From Scortum barcoo (taxonomy: Eukaryota > Chordata > Actinopteri > Centrarchiformes > Terapontidae): a DNA stretch of 64,000 bases. The translations under genes and the position numbers were made by a program. The notes beneath the pieces are model-generated. The model was given only the letters and a program-made list of their open reading frames with translations, ran no database searches and was not told the origin of the DNA. Shown here in pieces: positions 49,590 through 61,167 of the stretch; position 1 is the first letter of the stretch, and each line of letters starts with the position of its first letter. The DNA is taken from the NCBI GenBank assembly GCA_023238725.1, contig CM041551.1, forward strand, positions 7,925,759 through 7,989,758, given 5' to 3'.

Positions 49590-49622
49590 TTAATTCCCAT
49601 GATTAATTCAAATGGTTAATTC
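49590..49622 (+). promoter_or_regulatory. three TTAATTC sites at exact 13-bp spacing
   Basis: TTAATTC occurs at 49590-49596, 49603-49609 and 49616-49622. The six-base spacers differ (CCATGA and AAATGG), so this is not a simple tandem duplication. The arrangement resembles a homotypic homeodomain site array. Confidence 0.45.
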
Positions 49623-50470
49623 TGCTTTATCATGGCTTAAGAAAAATTACCAAGACAAATATGTACTCCACTGAAGAATGAATTACGTGGAGGTGTGTTT
49701 AATAATGCAACAGGGCGTATAATAGGGGCTCTTTTCCTCGCACTAATCTCCTCGCCACCTCCACTTTAGAGAGCGTGGTGTTAAATGCTGGGCGCCATGT
49801 GCCGCCTCTGTTCTTTAATAGTTCTAAAAAGGGATTTATCCCACAGAAAAGATCATTGTGGGCTTCATCTGTTAACGTCTCTGTCGCTGCTTAACCACTC
49901 CAAAACCGCTTGAAATGGCATTGCAGTAGTCCGGCTTGAAAACTTACATAACTGCAAACCTCTACTAATGTGAGCAGCTGTTGTCTACACGTCGTCCCTC
50001 TCCCTGTCAGTTTCTCCCTCCCTATCTCTCTCTCGCTGTCTTCTCTCCTCCCTGTTTCTTTAAAAGATTAACCAGGGTCATTAAGGACACAGAGAAGGTT
50101 CATTTCGTTGTTACGAGTGGCAAATTAATCATGGGGGGATGCCATTTAATGACACACTTCCCTGGACTGATTACTTGTGTTCCTGCTAATTACATTGGTT
50201 AACTACAGTGCACCTATGAAGGTCCTTTTGGTATTTGGTCCCTCAAGTCCACGGGCCTCCTTAAAGACACACTCACGCTTTATTTTCTCCTCCGAGCAAA
50301 TTAAAGAACATAAAAGAAACAGCTGTGTACGGCGCGGTGCCCCGATGAGCCCATTACTGACACGCCTGCCTGTTTCACGGAAGGAACTTAACTGTGTCCT
50401 ATAACCTTAAAACGAGGGCACGCCGCTCGCTGCAGTTTTACTGTCGCAGTGCTGCGGCGGTTTTTCCTCC

Positions 50471-52985
50471 CCATCTCTCACTCCTTGTCTAAATGAAAAG
50501 AGCACAAAAGCTCGGTGTCATTAAAAACCACCACCATTAGGGCCGGCTGGCTTCATTTGTCCTCCATTATTACTGAAGACGGCTCAGCCTTCAGAGCCTC
50601 AGAGGTGGGGAGGGGGGCGATAGGCAATAGAATACAGGTTAGACAGAGGGCCACAGCCCAGTTAATAAGGGAGGGAATCTTGGGGCAGGTAGGGGTCAAA
50701 CTGGACACTTCCTAGCATGCAGTGAAGAGCCATTCGTCTGAATGGAAATGTCAGCAGAGACCATCAGGTCAACAGCTCCAGGCTAAGTTGGACCTGGGTG
50801 TGACTCCTGACACTCAACAGTGGACAGGGGCCAGATAATGGGTTTAGGACCCTGATGGCTATCTCCTCAACTCTGGCTTGTTTTCATTCCTCTCCTCCCC
50901 TGCCCCTCCTTCCCTATCCCTCCTCCCTCCCACCACCACCCCCGTCCCTCTAATGACAACTGAGGAGAGGTTAAATGGTGTAATTCCACAGAGATTTTTG
51001 GGGGGAGAGGATACGTGACAGATGTATCGCGATAAACGTGATGCTGGCGTTGCTTGGAAAGAGCAACTCAGAAGCCAGGGACAAGAATGGGAATGTCGTT
51101 TCCTTTGTGATGTATGCCAGTACTATTTATAGTGTGTGTGTGTAAACAACCAGAAGTCCCGCCTCATGACTATCATAATTGGTAGGTTTATTTATTTATT
51201 TTTTTAAGATCACAACCCAGACCTCAGATGACACTCAAATGATTCTTTTGCTAAGTGCACTGATCTGAGGCAAAGATGTTTTTCTTTTAAGTGTAATTGA
51301 TTCCAGTTATTGATTTATCTGTTTTCAGTCACCCCTATTTAAAACATTAATTGCTTATCAATTTCAGTGAAATTGCAGTCATTTAGATGTGTGTCAGATG
51401 TGTGTTGAAATGATATCTTTCATTTGATGATTTTAATCAAAATCATTTTAATCCCAAGGAGGGGAAGTACTTTTATGTGAAATGTGGAACATATTTTTTT
51501 TCAGGAATGCAACCCCTTTGTGTGGAAAAAAGCAGACAAATATCCACATCTTCCTCATGTCAAAATCTGTCATTTGGATTCCTTTGATTTTTTTTTCCCT
51601 CTTGCTCATATTGAGGCGGCTTAGAGGAGATCCTGAAAAGACCTTTTGAAATGGACCAGAGCTGGCAGTCTGGCTATTTGGTAACCCCCTCCTTTTCCTC
51701 AGCCTGTTTTACAATCTCATTAAATCGGCCCTTTGTTTTGCCACTTTCCAAGCTCTGATCTCTGGCTTAGGACGAGTCAAGAGGCCGAGACAGTTTGAAA
51801 AAGGCTCCCTCCGCCACAAAGAGGCCGCTTGTTCACAATCATTCCCGTCTTCAACGCCACCCAGACAAAAAAGAGAGGGTGAGAGCAACAGGGTCATTCA
51901 CTGGCGCGTTATCGTGAGAACTTAATGAAAGTTTTATAACTCTTGAAATGTTTATGACCTTCCCACTCAGCAGCTTGTCCCACCAATTAATGGCAGATTC
52001 TGACAAGAGCCCGTGAGCTCAGCTGGTCCTACAGGCAAAACAAGGACAAAATAGTGGTGAAAAATATTTCAAATATTTGACATTTATTTTGAATCAACTC
52101 TGAAAATATCATTGGAGAAATGAGAGGATTCTCCTCTTTTAATCTAGGTGAGACTATCACCACCTGGCCAGTATTTTTTTTTTTTTACTTCCAGATAGTG
52201 TATATGCCATCAGTACTTTACCTTGGCTGTTTAGTTGCTACAGGGAGGCATGGCACATAGAGATATTATAATCTCTTTGGCAGCCCAGGCCTCTCAGGCA
52301 CTGCTAACAAAGTCTTGCTCCTCTTCCCTGCCCAGCAGCTTTCCAGCTCTTGATAAATGCTGCTCTATTGTGGCCTTATTATGCAACATTCCACTCCATT
52401 ATGTCACTATGTTTACAGGGTGTAAAAAAAAATAGAGAATAGAAAAGGCCACAATCAAAGAGAGATTCTGCTGCTGTTACTGCATCATGTTAATATCCAC
52501 ATAACGCATTCAGAAGCGTTGCATCACAGACCAAAATGAACGCTGAATGCAGCCTCTTCCACTCAGTAGACAGTAGTTACTGAATTACTCCTCTTGCAAG
52601 GACTTAGCAGAGATCCATCTTGGTACCGTGAACCTGTCATGGGGCAATGAAGGGGAATCCAGCGCCCATCTGAAACAAATGACAAAGTCTATCGCCCAAG
52701 GCCCCTCTCTCCCTCTTCTTAACAGCTATGCTGAGAAGCCATCACTGTCCACAAAATATGATAAAACCCATGCCATAATAGGATTCATAAACATGCCCAA
52801 ATACAATTTGCTGAGATGTATTTCAGGAAAAGACAATCATTTACAACTTCTGAGGGGGATTTAGAATAAGTATGTTTGTATGCAAATCCGGCAAACACGT
52901 TTTATGTACTCCGCTCCCACAGATCATGAAAGCGCATTAGATTTATGGCAATGTGTGTGCATAATTGTGAAGATGGCAGGGTGGG
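50471..52985. other. 2.5 kb single-copy DNA, no gene seen
   Basis: The first few hundred bases continue the balanced texture of the preceding cluster. After that the sequence is ordinary, with an octamer ATGCAAAT at 52880-52887, T runs near 51588 and 52178, and no supported exon. Confidence 0.4.
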
Positions 52986-52989
52986 GGAA

Positions 52990-53013
52990 AAGAGGAAGAA
53001 GAAGAAGAAGAAG
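52990..53013. repeat. GAA trinucleotide microsatellite
   Basis: About seven GAA/AGA units. Confidence 0.9.
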
Positions 53014-53820
53014 TCTCGGGATTTATACTGAGACCTTTTTGGGGGTTTTGATTAGTGTAGAACGAGCCCAGCTTTCATGCCCCCGACATGGAAAACAATC
53101 GCTGCCACTTGGCTGAGTCCTGGGCATCCAGGCCCCCTTTGCTTCCACATGGGATGCCGCCAACATTTGCTTTTGGCAATAAAGATAGCTGAGGACAAAA
53201 GACAGACAGCAAGTACCTCTTGGCAAATTCTTATTTGAAAGCAAGCCTTCTTAATTTGTAGTTGTTTTTTTGTTTTTTTTCTTAAAAACAAGAGCATTTA
53301 TGAGTGAAAACTTTAACAAGGGGAGATATTTTTTCACCATTACTTGACATTACTAATATGAAAATTAGATAGTCCACTATTAAAATAGGTTAATGTACCT
53401 GGGCAATTTAGTTGAGGGCACTTTGATTTAGCTTTTTTTAGCCACATGACTCCTACAGCCTACTATTATTCATATCACAAAACACAAATTACAACTTTTC
53501 TACTTTTATCAAGATATGTTTGTGTCCCTGTGATATTGCTGATGTTGGAACCTTTGCAACATTAATTTGTGTAATCTGGTAATATTTAGGGTCTTATCAG
53601 ATTCTCTAGTAAAGAAACTAAAGGATCTTGATTGGCCCTCTATAAAGATGCCACTTTAAAAAAAAAAAGAAAGCGTTATAATGTCTAATGACTTTATGCT
53701 ACCTTGGCCTTATGTAAACACCATTAGAAAGTTTAATCCAATAAAGTCCAATTTACAAACTCATTTATTACCAATAAAGGAGAGGAGAAACACCTGCTTC
53801 ATGCCACCTTAACCTCATTT
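53014..53820. other. single-copy DNA, no gene seen
   Basis: AT-rich after 53240, with T and A runs near 53265 and 53658. No exon or RNA gene. Confidence 0.45.
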
Positions 53821-53860
53821 TGAGATGTGTTTTCTTTTCTCTCCCTCACTCTGTCTGGAG

Positions 53861-53950
53861 AGACTGTTATGTGCAATGTGGCATGAATTTGGGTGTCTGA
53901 GACAGCAGCCTCCTCTTCCTCTATATCAACCACTGGTGGGAGAGACGAAG
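53861..53950 (+). CDS. candidate 90-nt coding exon, gene unknown
   Basis: A long pyrimidine tract (about 53828-53856) ends in GGAG, giving a usable but non-ideal acceptor at 53860. The 90 nt that follow are open from first to last base in phase 0 (30 codons, starting RLLCAMWHEF and ending YQPLVGETK). The boundary GACGAAG/GTAAGGAG at 53950/53951 is a strong donor. No family is recognised and the acceptor -3 base is unfavourable, so chance remains likely. Confidence 0.2.
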
Positions 53951-53989
53951 GTAAGGAGTGTGTGTGTGTTTGGGGGGGTTGACCCAGGA

Positions 53990-54340
53990 ATCTGGAGGTT
54001 TTGGAATGAGAGTTCAAAGAAACTCCCCGCAGCCTATATAAACCACCCTCAATTGGCACAAAGAGGAAACTCAATTTGCAGGGAGCTGCGCTGTATACTT
54101 TTTATAGAGGAACTTTTAGTCATTAGGCCATATACTCCATCTCGCTCAAAGAGCCAGGCGACACGGCAGGAGGCCGCAACGTGCTTCTTCTACAAAAAAG
54201 CAGGACAGACCCCCCCCGCCGCACCACTCCAGAGAAGAAAAAATTCTCTTAATGAGAGCCCAGTTAGTTCCTGTGTCTTCAGATGGTGTCCTGTTTGTTC
54301 AGCAAAGCAGGGGGATCTGTGTTAACCCTTCCACAACGAA
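53990..54340. promoter_or_regulatory. candidate conserved non-coding element
   Basis: Balanced repeat-free DNA with CCTCAATTGGC near 54047 and CTCTTAATGAGAG near 54246 (a 13-base palindromic word). A C run occurs near 54211. A 166-codon frame covers part of it without recognisable domains. Confidence 0.25.
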
Positions 54341-55808
54341 ATCTGCTTAGAAGGTGTAATCCTATCTAGTATGCATGTAGCAGTCTTCAGGCGGGGCTGT
54401 GCAGGAAAAACAGCCAAAGATGCTGTATCAAATTAAACATATGTGTGAAAAAAAGCACACTCTTTTGGGCAACAATCAGGCCGCATTGAAAGAGAATGAA
54501 TTTCTTCTGAAAATCTAGTTTAAGGTTGTCATATTCATTTTAGTCAAATAGGATTTGAGAACAAAACACAGTTTGAAACATGACAAAAACAGACCCAATA
54601 GTTGATCTGTTTACAAAAACATTATTCGCTGTGCATACTGAAGGAGTTTCATCAAAGCACGTCCATAAATGCTTAAATGAAAGATAATGAAACACATTCA
54701 ATTTTAAATATAACATATATTTATTTACATATTATTGCTTTAAGTATTTAAATATATGCCATAAAAATGAAACAAAAAATGTATTTGCTTAATTTTGAAA
54801 TTAGACTATTTATTTTTTATTCAACAAAATCTTACACCAGGATGGTCATGAGATGAAATCGCACAGTATTTGTATTTTATTATTTAAGGAGTTTAAAAAT
54901 TTGTCTGGTGATCCTTTCCCCTGCATTATTTTCATTTTTTTTTTTTTTATCTCACATTTTTGCTACTGGACTGTAGGCGGTTACAGATGTGATCTTGAAT
55001 TTTCTTTAATGGTTGCAAGTAAACAGAGAAATTTGTGCTGTGTGAAAAGATGTAATATTAATTACGTTTTTTCATACAGTTTGTCCTGAAGTTATGAGTG
55101 TTCTCCACCTTTCTCAGTCAACAATTCCACTTTTTTTCTTCCTTTCCACTGAAAGAGCATACATTTAGTTGTTTTCAGAGCTTCTTTTCTGTTTTGGTAG
55201 AGTCATGAGTTTTTTGTGACATTTGGAGCGTTGCCATGCAAAACAAAAATGTCTTTGTAGCAGACATGTCATTCACTATTTGTCCACATTATTCAATAAA
55301 TGCCCCTTTAAAACTGTCCAGACTAAAACTCTATGTGTTTGTCAGTGAAAATAATTTGTTTTGTGAGCATATTTGCTGTGTCTTGTCTTTGTGGGTTGTG
55401 GCCTGTCTCCAGTTTAAGACCCCATCATATTTCATAATCTCCACTTCGCATTGTCCACCTGGGTTCTTGCTAACCACTGTGAACTTTGACCTTACCACGC
55501 AGCCCTTGCCAGCCATCATATTTGTCTCTTTGTGTCCTTTGTTGCCCTTCTCTCCCCCATTCCCCCCCTTCACTATATATGGCAGATTAATGACAGCTAA
55601 TAATATCTGATGTTCCTGGACATTGCGTCCGGTAATGAGATGCATTCCCAATGGGTAGGCAAGGTGTCACCACTAACAAATTCACCGTCGCTGTGTGCAA
55701 TTAGCCTGTAAAAAGGGTGGAAAAATACACTAAATCAGTATCGGCCAAGATGGATGAAGCGCGCTGAAAGAAAAATACCCCTTTGTTACCAAACAGCTAA
55801 CACGGAGG
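54341..55808. other. 1.5 kb AT-rich single-copy DNA, no gene seen
   Basis: AT-rich, with several A and T runs and no repeat family. Frames of about 80-125 codons show no domain and no splice support. Confidence 0.45.
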
Positions 55809-55831
55809 AAGAGAGAGAGAGAGAGAGAGAA
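55809..55831. repeat. GA microsatellite
   Basis: About ten GA units. It is followed at about 55846-55874 by a small hairpin with arms TCCACATCT and AGATGTGGA. Confidence 0.9.
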
Positions 55832-56539
55832 AAATGTCTCTTTTCCTCCTCCACATCTTTCTCCTGGAGGAGATGTGGACAGGTTACCTTTATGGAAACA
55901 TTATTCCTTGACTGCTCCCTGGCAGGAGTTCATTACAGCTCAGCCTAACGTTGAAATATTCTCTGCAAAATGTCAGCATATGTAAATGAGGACTCAGCCC
56001 TCATTCGCATGTCATGTTTTGTTAAAAGTTGTTGCAACCTTTCTTTCCTACTTATTTCTGGCTTTCCTTTGCTCCCTCCTCATCACCGGGGATTCAGTTC
56101 ACTTCCAAAATGATACACTTAAAAACCAAAGAAATGAAAGGAAATATAGGTACATATAAATTTGACGGTGATCGTTTAACATCATTACACTAAAGACACA
56201 CTGTGTGGTCATTTTAAATTGAATACTACTTAATTGAGCGTTAATTTATTTGAGCAATTAAGTTCTTCGTTAATCTGTAATAATAGGCATAACTTTATTA
56301 AAGCCACTGGTATCTCAATTTAAAAATAAAAGCTATATGACTCAATGTCTGCTCTACGTATGTGTTCTAAAGAAGTTGATTTAAACACCAAATAATCGAT
56401 TTTCTGTGTTATGTGGCTGTATTTATATCAGCACTAGTAGGCCATATTAAATCATGTTCAACAGCATCGATCCCTCAGGGCAGTTTAAATATTAGTGAGC
56501 ATTAAATCAATATCAATGCAGGCTGTTGTTACACTCTAA
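55832..56539. other. single-copy DNA, no gene seen
   Basis: AT-rich from 56100 on, with homeodomain-like words near 56220-56280. There is no exon signal. It could be an extension of the regulatory-looking segment to its right. Confidence 0.35.
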
Positions 56540-57330
56540 AAGGACGCTGGCATGATTCAACATTTATGCAAAACAACAGCTAAACTCTGGCATAATGTCT
56601 TGGCTGGTGCCATCCTCACTGTACGGGCCCTGTGGCTACTCCAAATGATGAGAATGGATAGAGCTTCCATTCACAGCCACCCATGTGTGCCCAGTAGCTC
56701 AGAGCATCGACTAGTTGCCCAGTCATCCCCCAATGTGACAGCTAGTGCAACTCAGGCCGAGCGGCTAGTGCCGCCCTGATGCCGGAACGCCGCAAATTTG
56801 CAGCGTCTTTGCCGATGATGTTCAGCGTCACACTCAAAAGCTGTTTCGCTTTCCAGGGTGAGTCTAAGGCAGACTATGATGCAGGGCTATATGGTAAATA
56901 ATTTCCCACTTTGAGGGGGCTTGTGGGGGGGGGGAGAGGGTATCTGCTCAGCTTATGTTGCTATGTATGAATGCATCGTCTCCTCAGTGCTGCACTGTCA
57001 AAAATTCATTTTTTAGAGGGGTACAGAGGATGCCAACTAGTTCACCTAGAGCTGTGAGAAAAGGGGATTTGGCGCATTGTGCTTCTGAAAAGAATGCTGC
57101 TGCACTCCCATTTTCAGCAGCCGGCTCCCCGCACCGCTTTGTGCCCCTACTGTACCCCTATGCACGGGCTGAATCTGTGGGGGCTCTATCAGCCTAATGA
57201 AAATTACATTCACACCCGCGCCACTCCTGCCTATACAGCCTACATTATGCAACAGATGAGCATTGGGGCCAGGGTGTCTAAGTTTGATAGCATTTCTTAA
57301 GCAGGATCAAACTGGAAGCGCGGGAGGAGT
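56540..57330. promoter_or_regulatory. candidate conserved non-coding stretch, stop-poor
   Basis: Balanced to GC-rich, without repeats except a G run near 56925. Two plus-strand frames (56955-57197 and 57079-57300) overlap, which suggests low stop density rather than a gene. CCTAATGAAAATTACATTC near 57194 is a homeodomain-type patch. I favour a non-coding element, but an unrecognised exon is not excluded. Confidence 0.3.
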
Positions 57331-57479
57331 GTTGGCAGTGATGTGAATTTGATGAGTTCAACAGTAAAAATATTCACTTTTCACGTATAATGAGAATGAG
57401 AAACAGGTCGGCGCTGGGTAGATTTTGGGAGACTTTTTTGGGGGGAGGAATCTTTGCAATATCATTACGTGGGGTAAAA

Positions 57480-58370
57480 TTGATATAAAAATGAACTTTT
57501 TGGAATAATTGACTCTGTGCTCATAACGAGAGGGGATCCCGTCATTTGTTATGAGCCAAATGTATGCTACAATATAGGAAATCCAGTTAGGAGAAAAGTG
57601 ATGAGTTTCAGGAAGGCACTGAAATCTACATGCAAATGCATAATAATCACACATCTACAATATTGCAGTGTTAAGAAAAAAATACCTTGAATTCAATTAT
57701 CATGTGGGCTGGAATAATCATAATGTTATTGGAAACTCAATTACGGAGGCAAGCCATGTCTGGAAATTAGCTGAACTTAGCTAAGGCAAGTCAGCCCCTT
57801 GAATTCATCAAGTATGGATTATCACAATATTACATGTTCACTTTGATTCTGCTGTCCAAAGACAAACATTCGCAGTCACTGCTGCATACTCCCCACGTTT
57901 GTTTTATTCATGAACTGAGCTCTGATCTATTATACATACAAAACTGATTCTATGCTGATCGCCTTGGGCTAAGAGGCTCAGACATAGAATTAATTATATT
58001 ATATACACATGCATGATAATTGTGTACGATTCGGTCAAACACAGAGGTATTTCTCTATGTGTGATTACCATTGTTGCTTCAGCGGCAATTATTTTCATTA
58101 TTGTTGCTAATATTGTTAATGTTATTGTTTTCTCATTACAGCATTTCTCTGGGGCTTATTTTTAAGATATTAGGATGTATGTGACCGCTACTCTGGAATA
58201 AATCATGGCGTTTGGCTGACGAGGCCCATGACATTAATACATAAACGGCACGCTCATATAGCAAGAAAATTACTTTGAAATTAAACACCAGGCTAGCACA
58301 GGTCGGGCACAGGAAATAGAGATAAGGGTGCTAATTCATTAAAAATTATTAATGAAATATCCTCCTCTAC
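57480..58370. promoter_or_regulatory. candidate conserved non-coding stretch with octamer and palindromes
   Basis: Includes a spaced inverted repeat GCTCATAAC/GTTATGAGC (57519-57527, 57548-57556), a POU octamer ATGCAAAT at 57630-57637 followed by GCATAATAATC, and the palindromic homeodomain pair TTCATTAA/TTAATGAA (58335-58342, 58349-58356). No repeats, no plausible coding frames. Confidence 0.35.
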
Positions 58371-59080
58371 ACAGTGTGCACAGAGACAGCCATACTTTTG
58401 AATATTGCAACATTAAAAGTATTTCCTCTGGCTGATATGAAGGGTAGATCTTTCTTTATTATTAATATTATATTGGTTGATACTTGTAGTCTGTTTTCCA
58501 TGCCTGAGCATGATTGAAAATATCATTTCCACTTGGCACTGCGAGCGTCATGCATGGTTTGGTTATCAAATTCCAACACACACTGCAAGGTCCAATATGA
58601 TTCCACCCCAAGATTGTCCAAAGACATTCGCAATAAATATACTGGGTTTATGCAGAGTTTGCCATGAAAAAAGTGTGGGACCTACGGAGGTCAATTGCAT
58701 GCTCTGGTGGCATTTCTAATAAAGATAATGTATTTAGGCATGGACCATGGAAAAAGGTGTAAGGATTTCTCTTGATATTTGCATAGATCCATTAACAATG
58801 TGAGTGCATACTGTATATAGTAGGGGACTGCTTGTATATGTTTTTTCAAACTCAATGGTGTTTACCGTGTGAATCTATCAACCACTGAAAAAAAACATAA
58901 TGTGAAATACTTGTGTCATAATTTCAAGGCCTGTAAACTGAAAATCTTTTTAATAGCTTGCAAGATGAGCATAGAATAAGAGAATGAAGTGCTTTAATTT
59001 CCGTCCATCATCAATATATTCTAGTAAATTTGTGTGTTCTCTCTCTCGCTGTCTGTGCATCGGCGTCTGTGTTTCAGTCA
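58371..59080. other. AT-rich single-copy DNA, no gene seen
   Basis: Ordinary sequence with no recognised feature. The right end (about 59075-59087) is pyrimidine-rich and ends in TTTCAG, next to the small open frame described separately. Confidence 0.4.
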
Positions 59081-59150
59081 ACTTTGAGAGTTCCTTTCAG
59101 TTCACTCTATCGCCAGCCTTACCCCTGTTCCCCCTGCACCGCTGCCTGCC

Positions 59151-59273
59151 ATGGCTGAGCTGGGGAACATGCAGCCTCGCTCCAAGACGACTTCAATCCC
59201 CTATTATCAGGAGAGCGCACATTGCCGCTCACAAGGGTTTAATTTATTTGTGCCTGTTTCAGCCCAAGATTAA
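59151..59273 (+). CDS. candidate 40-codon small ORF with strong Kozak context
   Basis: ATG at 59151 lies in TGCCATGGC, a near-optimal vertebrate initiation context. The frame runs 40 codons to TAA at 59271-59273, starting MAELGNMQPRSK and containing YYQESAHCRSQGF. Acceptor-like CAG ends lie 50-65 bases upstream (about 59087 and 59100), so it could open a terminal exon. It has no recognised family, signal peptide or membrane segment. The surrounding DNA looks single-copy and possibly conserved, so the frame may be incidental. Confidence 0.2.
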   Translation: MAELGNMQPRSKTTSIPYYQESAHCRSQGFNLFVPVSAQD

Positions 59274-59393
59274 AGTTTAATTGGCGCTGACTGGCAGCTC
59301 CCAAGTTTTGACTAATTCTCCTTATCGGGAATCCTTACCGAGTAGCTGTGGGCAATGTGAGGCCTGCCTGCCTGTGTGCGTGGCAGCAGTGCC
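59274..59393. other. single-copy DNA between small ORF and CA repeat
   Basis: Balanced sequence with GACTAATTCTCC near 59311. No further feature seen. Confidence 0.35.
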
Positions 59394-59411
59394 CACACAC
59401 ACACACACACA
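59394..59411. repeat. CA microsatellite
   Basis: Nine CA units. Confidence 0.9.
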
Positions 59412-61166
59412 TTTACACACAGCGACACACTTGCATTCAACATAGTAATCCCTTATTTTAATTGGTCGATACATTGAGTACCTGTGACTACATGCTTATT
59501 TCAGTTGTGTGTTTTCTAGGTGTGTGCGCGGGTGTGGATGCAATCACGCATGTTTGGGTCTGTGTGTGCGCGTTTATCTTAGTGGTAATACATGTGTTAG
59601 CTCTGTTTCTCCTTGGCAAGGCCCTCAAAAGCTTCTGGATTGTTAGGTAATTACACATGCACCATATTATTCACTCCAGACTTTATAATTGATTTGTAAA
59701 GGTGGAACCATCATGCTATAGTGCAGACCTCTCTGGTGTTTCAGGAACACAAACCGACTTCAGCAATGTGTCTGAATGTACGCATACATTTACAAGTGAA
59801 ATTTCTCAGTCAGTGTTGCAAACACAAAAGGAGAAAAATGTCGAGTGAAAAAAAAAAACCCAACAACAGTGGATTGTGGGTTGATGCAGCTTGCGCTGCC
59901 ACATTTTCCATGAATCGCTCTAGCATAAATCATTATAAAGTGCATTACCGTAGAGGGATCACATTTCCATAAGTGCGTGTTTATGCCAGAGTGATACACA
60001 AGCGTAAATAACACTGATAATCTGAGCCTGTGTTTGATCAGCCAAATCTCAGTCTGAGGGTGCAATCATTTGTGACCTGTGATATTAGTGGCAGCTATTA
60101 AAAGCTGTGGAGGATTTGCAAAGCTTCATTTAGTCCATCGGGGAGATGTGCGTGAAATAGAGTTCCTTTGGTCGTAACTAATGTCTCTAATTCTAATGAG
60201 CGGAGCTTCTGTGTTGCTGCTACATGCTCCTAAACTGGGAAGCACTGGATTAAGAGAGTTCTCATGAGGGCAAATGGACCCGAGTTCAAAGTCATCGGCT
60301 TTGATCAGGCGTGCAGATGCACACACTGGCACACAAAGCCTGTGTCAAATGATTCTACTGATGTACTTTTGTATGTAGGTTGAACACACGCTCTCCTTCA
60401 TCCTATCCAAATGATTATGATGAACTAGGCAAAATTTGCTAGAGCACATTAAGGCACATTGGAATATAAGACTTGAAGAAGAGTGACATTGATAGTGTTC
60501 ATATAGTGATCACTAGAAAAGGTCTGGCAGTAAACACAACAAAAGTTCCCTAGGTGATGTCCTCTACTGAATCATAAGTGCTTGGCTTTAATGATTTTAT
60601 TCAAATGATTTCAAAGGAAAATGAGGCAGAAAGGAAATAAGTAATATGCTTTATGTTGTAAATTGATGACGTGAATGGGAATGAAAATGAAGAGTGTGTG
60701 CATGTATGTGCAAGATGGGAGCAAAGAAAAGGAAGGTGACTGAGTCATCCTGGCCAGTTGAAAGCAGTGTCTTACCTGCCAGAGCACATCTGGGATAGTG
60801 CCAAACTCACAGGTAGCGTGCGCACTGTGTCCATCTGGAGACAGCAGGCTGCCCTCTAATGCAAATAATGTGTTGTTAATACACCCTCCCTGAGCACATT
60901 ATTGGGCTGGGCAATGAAAAATGGTACCGCTGGCCAAGATAACCTGTGGGAGTAAGAGGGACGAAGTGAAAACACACATTAGTATGTATGTACACATGTG
61001 AACTGAGGCGTGTGCATCTTAAAGGTGTGCAGATGTAGGATGAAGGGGACAGCTGATATCCAGAATTAGTATTATACTGTATGGCATTAACCTTTTATGT
61101 TTCAGTGTCTATATACAATAGTTAAGCTTTGATATGCCCGATCACTCTCTGAAACCACACCAGGAG
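59412..61166. other. 1.75 kb single-copy DNA, no gene seen
   Basis: Balanced to AT-rich; an A run lies near 59851. No exon, RNA gene or repeat family. A CTCF-like match at 60849 is listed separately. Confidence 0.45.
60849..60862 (-). promoter_or_regulatory. CTCF-like motif, minus strand
   Basis: On the minus strand this reads as a 12-of-14 match to CCASYAGRKGGCRS; the plus strand shows CTGCCCTCTAATGC. It overlaps an ATGCAAAT octamer start (60859). Its orientation faces the plus-strand motif at 47825. Confidence 0.3.
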
Positions 61167-61167
61167 G

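Larger units (their letters stand above)
47370..50470. promoter_or_regulatory. dense cluster of candidate conserved non-coding elements
   Basis: About 3.1 kb with no transposon and no microsatellite longer than a few units, apart from pyrimidine-rich patches at 48960-49135 and 49990-50065. It carries homeodomain words throughout (CTCTAATTAATTTTC near 47428, TTAGTTAATTATCGG near 47924), a POU octamer ATGCAAAT at 48857-48864, a CTCF-like site at 47825 and three TTAATTC sites near 49600. It is the most enhancer-like region in the window. Short frames exist but none resembles a protein. Confidence 0.4.
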
